Source of the DNA: Gammaproteobacteria bacterium
Lineage (GTDB): Bacteria > Pseudomonadota > Gammaproteobacteria > UBA1113
DNA: 33,606 bases
Direction of reading: 5' to 3'
Assembly: GCA_021773305.1 (NCBI GenBank)
Contig: JAJFKH010000071.1
Coordinates: forward strand, 1 to 33,606
Positions 7,621 to 16,981 of the stretch are shown here, piece after piece (position 1 is the first letter of the stretch; each line of letters starts with the position of its first letter). Below the pieces are notes generated by a model, which saw only the letters and a program-made list of their open reading frames with translations, ran no database searches and was not told where the DNA came from. Made by a program: the position numbers and the translations under genes.

Positions 7621-8442
7621 CTACTCTTTTCTCGCTAATGTTGGAGGGTTAGCGATATTTTGAATCAGACTCTTCCCTCGGTGTAATTGTGTTGCTGAAG
7701 CTTGCGCTGTGGGATAGAGAGTTATTTGTGCCACATCAACATGTAAAGGTCTCGTCGCACAATAGATAACAGCGTCGGCAATATCTTCGGCAACGAGAGG
7801 CGAAAAATCAGAATAGAAAGCATCAGCTTTATCCTTGTCATTCCAACGAACTTCACTAAACTCTGTTTCAACAGCACCAGGAGCAATTTCTGAGATCCTT
7901 ATTGCAGAGCCAAGTAAATCCATGCGTAAAGACTGGTTAATCGCCCTCACCGCGTGTTTTGTAGCAGCATAAACATTGCCACATGGATAAGCTTCTTGCC
8001 CGGCGATAGATCCTATGTTAATAATATGGCCGCTATTTCTGTTAACCATGCCTGTGATAAGTTGTCGCGTAACATACAGTAACCCTTTAATATTGGTATC
8101 GATCATAATATCCCAGTTATCAATATTGCCCTCCTGGATTTTATCCGTGGTTAAAGCCAATCCTGCGTTATTGACAAGAATATCAACATCTTTCCACTCA
8201 ACAGGCAAGTTGTTTAATTGACTTTCCACAGCATCTTTATCCGAAACATCCAATTGGATAGTTAACGATTCTGTCTCGTATTGACTTTTTAGTTCCTTTG
8301 CAAGTCCATCTAACCGGTTTTTGCGCCTGGCTACAAGGATCAATTTAGCCCCTTGTTTTGCAAATTCCACGGCACTCGCTCTGCCAATGCCACTTGATGC
8401 ACCGGTAATCAATACGACTTTATTTAAGAGAGAAATTGACAT
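7621..8442 (-). CDS. Short-chain dehydrogenase/reductase (YdfG-like)
   Basis: 273 residues with the classical SDR Rossmann fold. The nucleotide-binding motif is TGASSGIG (residues 13-20), with R39-R40 after the second strand favouring NADP(H). NNAG is at 91-94, the catalytic serine is S145, and the YxxxK pair is Y158 and K162 (YAATK). The overall wording, including NIKGLLYVTRQ and ISEIAPGAVETEFS, resembles the YdfG subgroup, which oxidises serine and 3-hydroxy acids, but substrate assignment from this is weak. The protein is about 20 residues longer than YdfG at the C-terminus. It lies between queH and lysA on the same strand with gaps of 52 and 123 bp, so an operon is possible. Confidence 0.88.
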   Translation of the reverse strand: MSISLLNKVVLITGASSGIGRASAVEFAKQGAKLILVARRKNRLDGLAKELKSQYETESLTIQLDVSDKDAVESQLNNLPVEWKDVDILVNNAGLALTTDKIQEGNIDNWDIMIDTNIKGLLYVTRQLITGMVNRNSGHIINIGSIAGQEAYPCGNVYAATKHAVRAINQSLRMDLLGSAIRISEIAPGAVETEFSEVRWNDKDKADAFYSDFSPLVAEDIADAVIYCATRPLHVDVAQITLYPTAQASATQLHRGKSLIQNIANPPTLARKE

Positions 8443-8494
8443 TTTCCAACCTATCTAAGCATGTTAGTTTTAGGTCACGTTTGACCTACCCGCC

Positions 8495-9145
8495 CTACTT
8501 ATCCGCTTGGTAATACTTTTCACCAATGGCAATACGTTCTCGACCTTTTTGGGTTCGCCAATCATTGGTATCTCGCAATGAATAAGCGCAGCCACAATAT
8601 TCTTGCTGATAAAATTCTTCTCGTTTTGAAATCTCAATCATTCTCGTTGAACCACCCATTTTACGCCAATTGTAAGTCCAATAAGTCATGTCTGGATAGT
8701 GAGATGCGGCGCGTTCCCCACAATCGTTAATTTGATCCATATTCTTCCAACGAGAAATGCCCAGAGAACTACTAATAATTGGAAACTCATGTTCATGGGC
8801 ATACAAAGCTGTACGTTCAAAACGCATATCAAAACACATGGTGCAGCGGATCCCCCGCTCCGGCTCCATTTCCATACCCTTTGCCCGAGAAAACCATTCA
8901 TCTTTGTCATAATCTGCATCGACAAAGGGGATCTCGTGTTTTTCCGCAAAACGAATATTTTCATCTTTGCGAATATCATATTCTTTTTTAGGGTGAATAT
9001 TGGGGTTGTAAAAATAAATCGTAAAATCAATATCAGATGCAATAAGGGCTTCCATCACCTCACCCGAACAAGGCGCACAGCAAGAGTGGAGTAATAGCTT
9101 GTCTGCCTCATTGGGCAACACTAAGGTTTCTCGTTGAACTGTCAT
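8495..9145 (-). CDS. queH: Epoxyqueuosine reductase QueH
   Basis: 216 residues, DUF208/QueH family. It carries out the last step of queuosine formation in tRNA, reducing epoxyqueuosine, as a non-homologous substitute for QueG. Iron-sulfur and metal ligands are visible: the CC pair in LHSCCAPCS (C22, C23), the CTMC pair (C101, C104) and a CGC pair near the C-terminus (C184, C186) that fits the family's redox cysteines. The start is fixed by a very strong ribosome-binding sequence, GGGGGAGG, six bases before the ATG. It is divergent from the protease gene at 9228, with an 82-bp shared promoter region. High confidence. Confidence 0.92.
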   Translation of the reverse strand: MTVQRETLVLPNEADKLLLHSCCAPCSGEVMEALIASDIDFTIYFYNPNIHPKKEYDIRKDENIRFAEKHEIPFVDADYDKDEWFSRAKGMEMEPERGIRCTMCFDMRFERTALYAHEHEFPIISSSLGISRWKNMDQINDCGERAASHYPDMTYWTYNWRKMGGSTRMIEISKREEFYQQEYCGCAYSLRDTNDWRTQKGRERIAIGEKYYQADK

Positions 9146-9227
9146 GGATCCTCCCCCTTAAATCGATACATTTGCCAATTCTGCCCAGTTACCCTATCAT
9201 ACACCTGTTTATCTAGGATCTGGAAAC

Positions 9228-9899
9228 GTGGAAAGCTTAAGTATTATACAGAAAATCATTATCTGGGCAATCCCTGTGATATTTGCCGTCACCCTCCATG
9301 AATTTGCCCATGGCTGGGTCGCGAACCGCTTGGGCGATCCCACTGCGCGGTTTTTAGGGCGTCTTAGCTTAAACCCCATCCGTCATATTGATCCCATTGG
9401 TACCCTTCTCATCCCAGGTATTCTACTGATCATGAAAATGCCCTTTATCTTTGGTTGGGCAAAACCTGTACCCATTAATTGGAACAATCTACGTAATCCT
9501 CGCCGAGATGTGGCCCTAGTTGCTCTAGCAGGCCCTGGCTCTAATCTCATTATGGCACTGATGTGGGGGCTTATCGCGAAAATTGGCTTAAGTCTTGGCG
9601 ATATCAGTATTACCTACCCCATTGTTTACATGGGTGCTGCTGGCATTATGATCAACACTATTTTAATGGTACTCAATATCTTACCCCTACCGCCTCTCGA
9701 TGGCAGTCGTGTGGTATCAAGCTTACTGCCTCCCCATTTAGCCATGCAATATAACCGCATCGAGCCTTTTGGTTTCTTGATATTAATCATATTACTCGCA
9801 ACAGGAGTGTTAGGAATGATCCTATCTGGCCCTTTCCTTTGGACACTCTTTTCTATTAAATCCTTGTTTGGGTTGCCCATTCAAGCGTTCAGATTCTAG
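9228..9899 (+). CDS. Site-2-type zinc metalloprotease (M50 family)
   Basis: 223 residues, an integral membrane protease of the compact bacterial M50B/S2P-like group. The zinc-binding HEFAH is at residues 24-28 within the first membrane segment, and the third-ligand motif [13 protein letters not shown] has D158. Several hydrophobic segments surround both motifs, so the active site lies within the inner membrane. Members of this short group have no PDZ domain and their substrates are mostly unknown. The start is a GTG at 9228 preceded by TAGGA. The cyclophilin gene follows after 8 bp with its own ribosome-binding sequence, so the two are probably co-transcribed. Confidence 0.88.
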   Translation: MESLSIIQKIIIWAIPVIFAVTLHEFAHGWVANRLGDPTARFLGRLSLNPIRHIDPIGTLLIPGILLIMKMPFIFGWAKPVPINWNNLRNPRRDVALVALAGPGSNLIMALMWGLIAKIGLSLGDISITYPIVYMGAAGIMINTILMVLNILPLPPLDGSRVVSSLLPPHLAMQYNRIEPFGFLILIILLATGVLGMILSGPFLWTLFSIKSLFGLPIQAFRF

Positions 9900-9907
9900 G
9901 GGAAAAA

Positions 9908-10405
9908 ATGATCATATTAAAAACTAACCATGGTGACATCACTGTCAAGTTGGATTTTGAAAAGACACCGGTGAGTGCAGAAAACTTTTTACAATATGCA
10001 AAAAATGGCTTCTATGACAATACGATTTTCCACCGGGTGATTAAGGGTTTTATGGTTCAAGGAGGCGGCTTTACCCCCGAGATGGAACAGAAAGAAACGT
10101 TAGCACCCATTGAGAATGAAGCCGATAAGGGCGGAAAAAATACCCGAGGAACCCTTGCCATGGCTCGTACAAGCGATCCTCACTCTGCAAGTTCCCAGTT
10201 TTTTATTAACGTGGTTGATAATGGGTTTTTAAATTATACTCGCTCCGCAGGAGATGGTTGGGGTTACTGTGTATTTGGAGAAGTCACAGAGGGTATGGAT
10301 GTGGTAGACGCTATTCGCGCTGTGCCCACAGGGAATCACATGGGTCACCAAGATGTGCCCACGGAAAATGTGATTATAGAATCTGTTATCGTTGATGAAG
10401 CGTAA
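9908..10405 (+). CDS. Peptidyl-prolyl cis-trans isomerase, cyclophilin type (PpiB-like)
   Basis: 165 residues, the size of the cytoplasmic bacterial cyclophilin PpiB. It catalyses proline cis-trans isomerisation in protein folding. There is no signal peptide. Family signatures are [13 protein letters not shown] (residues 41-53, with the active-site Arg43), [20 protein letters not shown] and [17 protein letters not shown]. It starts 8 bp after the membrane protease, with a GGGGAAAAA sequence before the ATG. Its 3' end is overlapped on the opposite strand by the small lipoprotein gene at 10386-10499. Confidence 0.93.
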   Translation: MIILKTNHGDITVKLDFEKTPVSAENFLQYAKNGFYDNTIFHRVIKGFMVQGGGFTPEMEQKETLAPIENEADKGGKNTRGTLAMARTSDPHSASSQFFINVVDNGFLNYTRSAGDGWGYCVFGEVTEGMDVVDAIRAVPTGNHMGHQDVPTENVIIESVIVDEA

Positions 10406-10499
10406 TCCCTTGAGTTTTTGTTGGTAGATAAAGATCACCAGACTGACCGCAACCAGCAACCCAGCAAAACAACACGGCCAACGGCAAAAAGTATTTCAT
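10386..10499 (-). CDS. Small LptM/YifL-like lipoprotein
   Basis: A 37-codon minus-strand gene, too short for common gene callers. It has a start Met-Lys, a hydrophobic core ([14 protein letters not shown]), a lipobox VAGC with Cys17 as the lipidated residue, and then GQSGDLYLP. The CGxxGxLYxP pattern right after the lipidated cysteine is that of LptM (YifL), the small outer-membrane lipoprotein that helps LptD mature. In many gammaproteobacteria this gene lies just before lysA; here it is about 3 kb away and overlaps the cyclophilin gene's last 20 bp. The ribosome-binding sequence is weak. Confidence rests on the pattern of signal, lipobox and motif. Confidence 0.72.
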   Translation of the reverse strand: MKYFLPLAVLFCWVAGCGQSGDLYLPTKTQGITLHQR

Positions 10500-10511
10500 G
10501 AAGGTAACCCT

Positions 10512-11189
10512 ATGGAAAAATCCCTAATTCCTTACATTGTAATCGATCCTCAAGTAAAGCCCAAGGGATGTATTATTTGGCTCCATGGGTTGGGGGCAGA
10601 CGGTCATGATTTTGAACCTATTGTGCCGCAACTGAATCTACCTGAGGCGTTAGGAATGCGTTTTATTTTTCCTCATGCGCCTGTCCGGCCCGTGACCTTA
10701 AATCAAGGTTATCCGATGCCGGCTTGGTATGACATCATTGACCTAACGCCTGAGGGACGGGAAGACGCAGCAGGGCTAGACAGCTCGGGCAAGAGTATTT
10801 CAGACATTATTCACCAGCAAATAGCTCAAGGCATTGAATCATCTAATATCATTCTCGCGGGGTTTTCCCAAGGGGCGGCCTTGGCCTTGTATACGGGGCT
10901 TCGTTATCCTCTAGCGCTCGGGGGGATCATTGCACTATCCGGTTACCTACCTCAAGCACAATCATTGAAGCAAGAAGCCTGTGAGGCAAACAGCAGCATC
11001 CCTATTTTTATGGCTCACGGCAACATGGATCCTGTGGTCAATATTGAATTTGGACAAGACTCAGCAAAACGATTAGAACACCTAGGCTACCCTGTATCCT
11101 GGAAAACTTATCCAATGGAGCACTGCCTGTGTGCTGAGCAGTTGAAAGACTTGAGGGAATGGTTGGTCAAAGTTCCCGCCCCACAATAA
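10512..11189 (+). CDS. Carboxylesterase, phospholipase/carboxylesterase (EstB-like) family
   Basis: 225 residues, alpha/beta-hydrolase of the acyl-protein-thioesterase/carboxylesterase family. The catalytic triad is readable: Ser119 in the elbow GFSQG, Asp173 in HGNMDPVV, and His204 in MEHCLCAEQ. The oxyanion-hole motif LHGLGADGHDF is at residues 24-34. The product hydrolyses short-chain carboxyl esters in the cytoplasm; relatives also remove acyl groups from proteins or lysophospholipids, so the natural substrate is not settled. There is no signal peptide. AAGGTAA precedes the ATG. It is convergent with the secreted hypothetical gene at 11221-11664, with 31 bp between the stops. Confidence 0.9.
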   Translation: MEKSLIPYIVIDPQVKPKGCIIWLHGLGADGHDFEPIVPQLNLPEALGMRFIFPHAPVRPVTLNQGYPMPAWYDIIDLTPEGREDAAGLDSSGKSISDIIHQQIAQGIESSNIILAGFSQGAALALYTGLRYPLALGGIIALSGYLPQAQSLKQEACEANSSIPIFMAHGNMDPVVNIEFGQDSAKRLEHLGYPVSWKTYPMEHCLCAEQLKDLREWLVKVPAPQ

Positions 11190-11220
11190 GTGGGCCAGGA
11201 ACTATAGCTGTATAATCTAA

Positions 11221-11664
11221 TTAACTTTCCGATTGCTCATCGTTGAAAACACCATTAATTTCAAAAATCGTTGTAGAGCCATCTAAATAGGCAGTCACAC
11301 GAAAAGGTTTATCGAACTCAGCACTGGGATCGTCAGAATGGCACCAAAAAGGTAAGTATTTAGAATAACCATAATTTAATCGAATGATCTTACCAGGATA
11401 AAAAGAACTCATTAATTCGATAGTCCCCTTTGCATTCCCATAGGAACCGTTTCCAGACTGTACCACAGACAAAATAGAGGTTTCACGAGGGATAACAAAA
11501 GCGGAAGCAAGCGGATCAATGGATGAGTTTCCCGTATCCGCCTGAGACACCGTATACTTAACATGGGTGTTATTTACAATACTCACATTTCTGCCATCAC
11601 AGGGACTCGCTAATACTAACGCGGGTGCCAACAAACTAATAATAACTATAAAAATTTTTCTCAT
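11221..11664 (-). CDS. Secreted protein of unknown function
   Basis: 147 residues from the ATG at 11664, chosen because AGAGGAT precedes it and a clear signal peptide begins there (MRKIFIVIISLLAPALVLAS, cleavage probably after residue 19 or 20). The mature protein has two cysteines, one right after the signal and one in FWCHSDD, that could form a disulfide bond. The rest looks like a beta-rich extracytoplasmic domain (VSIVNNTHVKYTVSQ, FRVTAYLDGSTTIFEI). I do not recognise a family. The longer reading with 15 extra N-terminal residues would bury the signal peptide and is less likely. Confidence 0.7.
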   Translation of the reverse strand: MRKIFIVIISLLAPALVLASPCDGRNVSIVNNTHVKYTVSQADTGNSSIDPLASAFVIPRETSILSVVQSGNGSYGNAKGTIELMSSFYPGKIIRLNYGYSKYLPFWCHSDDPSAEFDKPFRVTAYLDGSTTIFEINGVFNDEQSES

Positions 11665-11832
11665 ATTTACGATCCTCTTGGAGTTGTATTGGAATACCTT
11701 AACAAGCATTAATTCTATATCAGAATTTCAATTAGTCAATTATTTGGCTTAAAGAGAACACTGTGTACGAATTACTCATGATATGCTATGGTTATATGTA
11801 CCAAGTTGGATTAACTATCGTTGGAATATTCT

Positions 11833-13314
11833 ATGCGTAAATTACTATATTTTTTAATGATTGTAATAATAGCCCTAGGGGCAGCACCTTATTTTGCAGG
11901 CAAATATGCAAAAAAAAATCTCGGGCACATCGTTGCGAGGCTGAATGAAAAGCCTCAACTGACTCTCACAGAAGACAGCTACAAAAAAGGATGGCTCCAC
12001 TCCACAATCCAATATACAGTTCAGTTTAATGTTCCTCAGCAATTAAATCACGGGCAAACTGCTGCGTCTCCCAATTTCACTCTCGCCGTCGAAATGAACC
12101 ATGGGCCTGTCATCATTAAACCAAAACTATTATTTGCACTCGCTCAAGCCACAATGAAGATTCGTGCGCCCTCAGAACTGCCCATAACTCTTCCTGATAG
12201 CACCTTGATCCTCAACTATGATGCCAGCTCCACTTATACCCTTGGCACTCCAGATAAAACTTTTTTAACATTTAGTGATCCCACTGGCAGCGCTCAATGG
12301 GAAGATATGCTATTGAAAATAAATTTTTCAAAACACTTTAATAAGGTTACTGCCAATGGCAATCTGGGAACCATCAATGTCAAAGGCCCCATGGGCAGTA
12401 TCCAAATCAATGGTGGCACCGTTAGCTCCCACTCTCAAATTGCATCCCCCTATGACTTTTATGTGGGAACAAGTAAGTTGACTATTAACTCAATTATTGC
12501 ATTTGGAAGTAAAGCATTAGACAATTTGGTTATCGGCTCAGAAAGTCAAATCAGTGATGATGGGCTACTCAACACAGCCGTTTCAGTAGACCTAAAAGAT
12601 GTGACTATCCAACATCAACAATATGGCCCCAGCCAATTTTCTTTTAAGGCAAATCATTTAGAGCCAAAAGCCTTAGATGCCATACTGAATTTATTGTACC
12701 AGGCAAGTGACGATGCCTATGCTAAAAATCAATCTGCAAATATGAATCAATACAATAAGCAATTGGAAACCTTAGCCTTGGAGTTGTTTAGCAAAAATTT
12801 CAATATCATGACTCAAGTAGATTTGACCACCCCCCAAGGAGAGTTTAATCTCGCCTTTGAGTTTACCTTGCCCGCTTATGATCCTAAAAATGTCATTATG
12901 GAAGTCCCTTCACTCCTACAAAACACCTCAGCAAAACTTGTTGCCAAGATGCCTAAAACCTATGTTAATGGGATTGCTTCGCTCTATGCCATGAAAAAAA
13001 ATAAACAAGCTTACAGCGAAATGATGCGTGCAGGAATAACTCAATCACACCCTCAAATAGAAGATCAAAGTAAAACAGGGGAACAAGATCCTAACTCCAC
13101 TGCACCCGCACCATCTCGTCCAATGCTTACCCCACAAACCCCTGAGCAAATTATCCAAGCATTTGTTAACAAGGGGATACTTGTACAAAACTCAGAGAGC
13201 TTTACCCTGTCAGTCATCTATGATAAAGGTCAATATATCTTGAATGGAAAAAACATGAATTTAAAAATGTTAAACAAAATGCTAGATAGCGTTATGTCGC
13301 CTCATTCGCCTTAG
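11833..13314 (+). CDS. DUF945 (YdgA-like) family protein
   Basis: 493 residues from the ATG at 11833. The N-terminus is a single hydrophobic anchor or uncleaved signal (KLLYFLMIVIIALGAAPYFAG) followed by a long periplasmic region. The early segment YAKKNLGHIVARLNEKPQLT followed by YKKGWLHSTIQYTV is characteristic of DUF945/YdgA proteins, as is the repeated beta-rich pattern in the middle. The function of this family is unknown. A proline-rich linker (residues about 418-438) separates a small C-terminal domain (QTPEQIIQAFVNKGILVQNS) from the main body. It is convergent with metQ, with 3 bp between the stop codons. Confidence 0.75.
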   Translation: MRKLLYFLMIVIIALGAAPYFAGKYAKKNLGHIVARLNEKPQLTLTEDSYKKGWLHSTIQYTVQFNVPQQLNHGQTAASPNFTLAVEMNHGPVIIKPKLLFALAQATMKIRAPSELPITLPDSTLILNYDASSTYTLGTPDKTFLTFSDPTGSAQWEDMLLKINFSKHFNKVTANGNLGTINVKGPMGSIQINGGTVSSHSQIASPYDFYVGTSKLTINSIIAFGSKALDNLVIGSESQISDDGLLNTAVSVDLKDVTIQHQQYGPSQFSFKANHLEPKALDAILNLLYQASDDAYAKNQSANMNQYNKQLETLALELFSKNFNIMTQVDLTTPQGEFNLAFEFTLPAYDPKNVIMEVPSLLQNTSAKLVAKMPKTYVNGIASLYAMKKNKQAYSEMMRAGITQSHPQIEDQSKTGEQDPNSTAPAPSRPMLTPQTPEQIIQAFVNKGILVQNSESFTLSVIYDKGQYILNGKNMNLKMLNKMLDSVMSPHSP

Positions 13315-13317
13315 CTG

Positions 13318-14115
13318 TTACGACCACGCCTGCAATGCTTGATCGCGAAATATCCGCTGAGCTGCTAGTGCTACTTCCGGAGATTGGATTGATTGAACCA
13401 GATTTTCAATGTCTACGGTTTTAGCCTCTTTTGCTCGCACAACAATGAGATTAGCATACTCGGAATCCTTATCCTCCAAGTACAAAGCATCCTCCTTTGG
13501 AGAGAGTCCTCCGGGAACTGCGTAATTAGTATTGATCACGGCCAAAGTCACATCGGGTAAAATTCTCGGTAATTGTGCGGCATTCATTGTTTTAATCTGC
13601 AAATTTCTAGGATTTTTTTTAACATCCATGATGGAAGCATCTGTTGTTTTCCCAGATGCTAACGTTATCAATCCGGCTTTTTCCAAGAGTAATAAAGCCC
13701 TTGCTTCATTGGTCGGATCATTGGGAATTGCAACAATAGCCTTTTCCTGAATATCATCCAATGATGTTACTTTTCGAGAATAAATACCCATAGGGTAAAT
13801 AAAGGTTTTGCCAACAGAAACCAGATCGTACCCTCTTACATGATTTGTTTGTTGTAAATAGGGTTCGTGCTGAAATACATTCGCATCAATGCTACCATCA
13901 GCCAATGCTTGATTTGGAATTGCGTAGTCACTAAATTCAATTATCTTAATTATTAAATGATATTTATTTTTTGCGACATCCTTTGCAACTTCCATTAAAT
14001 CCGTTTCAGGCCCGGCAAGAGTGCCAACTTTTAGGATTCCTTCTTGATGCTCACGCTGGCAACCGAACAAATTCAAAAATAGATAAACCAAAAAAATAAT
14101 TGATATTTTTCTCAT
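13318..14115 (-). CDS. metQ: Methionine ABC transporter substrate-binding lipoprotein
   Basis: 265 residues of the NlpA/MetQ family, which captures methionine (often D- and L-) outside the inner membrane and hands it to MetNI. The start is placed at 14115 because GGAG lies seven bases before that ATG; the in-frame ATG twelve bases upstream overlaps the ribosome-binding sequence. A signal peptide ends in the lipobox LFGC (Cys19). Family blocks include LKVGTLAGPETDLMEVAKDV, EFSDYAIPNQALADGSIDAN, VFQHEPYL and VAIPNDPTNEARALLLLEKA. The gene follows metI with an 11-bp gap, completing a metN-metI-metQ operon. Confidence 0.93.
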   Translation of the reverse strand: MRKISIIFLVYLFLNLFGCQREHQEGILKVGTLAGPETDLMEVAKDVAKNKYHLIIKIIEFSDYAIPNQALADGSIDANVFQHEPYLQQTNHVRGYDLVSVGKTFIYPMGIYSRKVTSLDDIQEKAIVAIPNDPTNEARALLLLEKAGLITLASGKTTDASIMDVKKNPRNLQIKTMNAAQLPRILPDVTLAVINTNYAVPGGLSPKEDALYLEDKDSEYANLIVVRAKEAKTVDIENLVQSIQSPEVALAAQRIFRDQALQAWS

Positions 14116-14126
14116 GTTATTCTCCA

Positions 14127-14780
14127 TTAAGTATGACTCAACCGTGCAGCTAAAAAATCACCCGCCCATTGAATCAATTGCACCATAATAATTAAAACAG
14201 CAATGGTAACCAACATAATTGTCACATCAAACCGCTGATAGCCGTATCGCATGGCAAGATCACCAAGACCGCCTCCACCCACAGCACCGGCCATGGCAGA
14301 ATAACCAACTAAGGTGATTAATGTGATAGTGGCACCATTAATAATCCCGCTAATCGCTTCCGGAATGATGATCTGCAACATAATCTGCAATGGCGTGGCT
14401 CCCATGGCCAAGCCCGCTTCAATTAACCCTTTGGGAACTTCTTGCAATGAATTTTCAACCATCCTCGCCACAAATGGAATTGCACCAATGGTTAAAGAAA
14501 CAATAGCCGCACTACTGCCAATAGATGTTCCAACAATTAATCGTGCTAACGGGATTAAAGCGATAATCAAAATAATAAATGGAATAGATCTCACCGCATT
14601 CACCGTAGTACCCAACCCACGATAAATAACAACATTCTCTAAAATGCCGCTTTTTCCCGTGAGATATAGTATAGCACCTAAGGGTAAGCCAAATAGAAGC
14701 CCTAAGCCACCGGAAACGACGACCATATAAATCGTTTCAACCCATGCGTTAAGCAGGGCGTATAGCATTTCTTGGGACAT
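14127..14780 (-). CDS. metI: Methionine ABC transporter permease
   Basis: 217 residues with five hydrophobic membrane segments, the normal size for MetI. It forms the inner-membrane channel of the methionine importer with MetN and MetQ. The ATPase-coupling loop is visible as EAGLAMGATPLQIMLQIIIPEA. The last segment contains GYSAMAGAVGGGGLGDLAMRYGYQRF, a strongly conserved MetI region. Its ATG lies inside the end of metN (32-bp overlap), so translation is probably coupled. High confidence by motif and operon order. Confidence 0.94.
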   Translation of the reverse strand: MSQEMLYALLNAWVETIYMVVVSGGLGLLFGLPLGAILYLTGKSGILENVVIYRGLGTTVNAVRSIPFIILIIALIPLARLIVGTSIGSSAAIVSLTIGAIPFVARMVENSLQEVPKGLIEAGLAMGATPLQIMLQIIIPEAISGIINGATITLITLVGYSAMAGAVGGGGLGDLAMRYGYQRFDVTIMLVTIAVLIIMVQLIQWAGDFLAARLSHT

Positions 14781-15804
14781 AACCTAATACCTCAACTGTA
14801 ATCTGCTGTTGCCGCAAATAATCTAACCCTTCCTTAAGCTGAGCATCGTGACCTGCGACTTCCACAATCATAATACCAACCGCAATGCCTTGGATATAGT
14901 CAATTTGCGCTTGTAGAATATTCACTTCAATTTGAAAATTATTCACAAGCGTTGTTACCAAGGGCAATGATACCGCATCTCCTTGAAAACAAATCCGCCA
15001 AATAGGATCTGTGTCAGTAGCAACCTGTTGAGTCATGACTGATCCTAACAGCTCAGGAATTTCCTGCTGCAAGTAAGATTCAACCACTTCATTATCCGCT
15101 TCACTTGAAACATGAGAAAAAAACTCAATCGTATCTTGTTCCTTAATAATTTTTCCATGCTCCATGACTGCAATGCGATGGCATATCTGTTTGATGACAT
15201 CCATTTCATGAGTAATTAATATGATCGTTAAATTCATATCACGGTTAATTTTTTGCAACAACTGCAAAATAGACAAAGTGGTTTCAGGATCCAATGCAGA
15301 TGTCGCTTCATCGCAAAGTAACACGGAGGGTTTTGTTGCTAACGCTCTTGCAATGGCTACCCGTTGCTTCTGTCCACCACTCAATTGCGCAGGGTAATTT
15401 TCAACCCGTTGTTCTAGATCTGTTAACTGAATCAATGGCATAATTATTTTTTCAATCTCTTTCTCAGGCATTTTTTTTATTCTAAGTGGCAGTGCAATAT
15501 TATCATAAATATTTTTATTAGCTAATAGGTTGAAATGCTGAAATATCATTCCCATTTGTTGACGAGCTTGGCGTAGATGCGCATCGCTCAATGACATCAA
15601 ATTTGAATGGTTAAAAATGACTTGGCCCTGATCGGGTTTTTCCAATAAATTGATACAGCGGATTAACGTACTCTTTCCAGAGCCACTACGACCAATGATC
15701 CCAAAAATCTCTCCCTCTTTTACGGACAAAGAAATATTGTCTAAGGCAATCACAGTCTTTGACCTAGAAACGTAAGATTTCTTAATGTTATGTATTTCAA
15801 TCAT
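14749..15804 (-). CDS. metN: Methionine ABC transporter ATP-binding protein
   Basis: 351 residues. It is the ATPase that powers methionine uptake. Walker A GRSGSGKST is at residues 38-46, the signature LSGGQKQR at 141-148 and Walker B VLLCDEATSALD at 161-172, followed by the switch histidine in ITHE. From about residue 260 there is a C-terminal NIL/ACT-like domain (SLPLVTTLVNNFQIEVNILQ, then QIDYIQGIAVGIMIVEVAG), which in MetN senses intracellular methionine and inhibits transport. It is the first gene of the metNIQ operon. I see no convincing MetJ box or S-box riboswitch in the 154 bp upstream. Confidence 0.94.
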   Translation of the reverse strand: MIEIHNIKKSYVSRSKTVIALDNISLSVKEGEIFGIIGRSGSGKSTLIRCINLLEKPDQGQVIFNHSNLMSLSDAHLRQARQQMGMIFQHFNLLANKNIYDNIALPLRIKKMPEKEIEKIIMPLIQLTDLEQRVENYPAQLSGGQKQRVAIARALATKPSVLLCDEATSALDPETTLSILQLLQKINRDMNLTIILITHEMDVIKQICHRIAVMEHGKIIKEQDTIEFFSHVSSEADNEVVESYLQQEIPELLGSVMTQQVATDTDPIWRICFQGDAVSLPLVTTLVNNFQIEVNILQAQIDYIQGIAVGIMIVEVAGHDAQLKEGLDYLRQQQITVEVLGYVPRNAIRPA

Positions 15805-15973
15805 AATAGTAACGGCAGAAGAGTCTAATAATTTGCAGAGTGTACATCTAATTTTTAAAAAATCAAGTAACTCTTTGAATATATTTTGTTTTTATCAAAA
15901 GACTGTTTAATTTTTGCAATTTGGTATATTTTGACTAAGCTTTAAGCGTATAAGAAGATTGCTACGAGAAGGC

Positions 15974-16942
15974 ATGTCCCCCTTGATGAAAACGAAGTTA
16001 CTTAACCCACAAAAGGATTTTTTGAACCAGCTGAAAACTATTATGCCAACTTCAGCATTTTCACAATGCCTTAAAAGTTTTCAGCAAGAAAAAATGATCT
16101 CATTTCGAGCGAACACTTTAAAAATATCCGGCAATGCGTTGACTGACCAGTTGCAAAACGAAGGACTTCTGATTACACCTATCCCTTGGCAACAAGATGC
16201 TTTTTGCATTCCCAGCAATCAATATAAACATTTGTATGAACATCAGTATCATCAAGAAGGATACCTATATATACAAAACATTTCCAGCCAGCTGGTTGTT
16301 TCTATATTAGACCCTCAACCAGGCGATCGTGTTTTGGATATTGCCGCAGCCCCTGGAGGTAAATCATTACAAATGGCATCACTCATGAAAAACCATGGAA
16401 AAATTGATGCCATTGAAATAGTTAAATCTCGATTCTTTGCGCTAAAATCGAATAGTTATCATCATAATGCAAAAATAATTAATACCTATCTAAAAGATGG
16501 TGGTAAAATTTGGAAGTACAACAAAGGATATTTCGATCGTATTTTAGTTGATGCTCCCTGCACATTAGACAGTCCTTTTAGATTTAATGACCCAGATAGT
16601 TATAAGCATTTGAGTATGGAAAAAATTAATGACATGCAATCAAAGCAAAGACGTTTGTTATTTTCTGGGATACAGTGCTTAAAGCCTGGGGGCACATTGG
16701 TGTACTCAACTTGCAGCTTTTCGCCTGAGGAAAATGAGCTTGTCATAAATCGCATCTTAGAGAAATTTTCAGACGAAATTTTTATTGACGAAATCAATCT
16801 CCCCATCGCCAATTATATGGCAGGGTTAACAACCTGGCAAAACCTGACGATGAATCACAGCATCGAAAAATCCGTTCGGATTATTCCAAGTAATTTATTA
16901 GAAGCTTGCTTTATTTGTAAAATAAAAAAAATAAAATTGTAA
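15974..16942 (+). CDS. RsmB/RsmF-type (NOL1/NOP2/Sun) RNA m5C methyltransferase paralogue
   Basis: 322 residues from the ATG at 15974; the start is uncertain because AGAAGG is very close to it, and an upstream TTG at 15959 is an alternative. It has the SAM-binding motif LDIAAAPGGKSLQMASL (near residues 121-137) and both cysteines of the family: C196 in VDAPCT and catalytic C247 in YSTCSFSPEEN. It lacks the NusB-like N-terminal domain of RsmB and the PUA-like tail of RsmF, so it is a compact member whose RNA target is unknown. True rsmB is present separately at 18714-19997. It is divergent from metN. Confidence 0.85.
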   Translation: MSPLMKTKLLNPQKDFLNQLKTIMPTSAFSQCLKSFQQEKMISFRANTLKISGNALTDQLQNEGLLITPIPWQQDAFCIPSNQYKHLYEHQYHQEGYLYIQNISSQLVVSILDPQPGDRVLDIAAAPGGKSLQMASLMKNHGKIDAIEIVKSRFFALKSNSYHHNAKIINTYLKDGGKIWKYNKGYFDRILVDAPCTLDSPFRFNDPDSYKHLSMEKINDMQSKQRRLLFSGIQCLKPGGTLVYSTCSFSPEENELVINRILEKFSDEIFIDEINLPIANYMAGLTTWQNLTMNHSIEKSVRIIPSNLLEACFICKIKKIKL

Positions 16943-16981
16943 CTCCCTGATATTTATAGCTTAAAAATTTTACTGTTTTTT

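Noticed and set aside
8699-9094. A 131-residue open frame on the strand opposite queH
   Set aside because: It mirrors a strongly conserved gene; its composition is that of an antisense shadow.
15805-15958. Possible MetJ box or S-box riboswitch before metN
   Set aside because: Searching by eye found no tandem AGACGTCT-like sites and no S-box helix pattern; only AT-rich DNA with weak partial matches.
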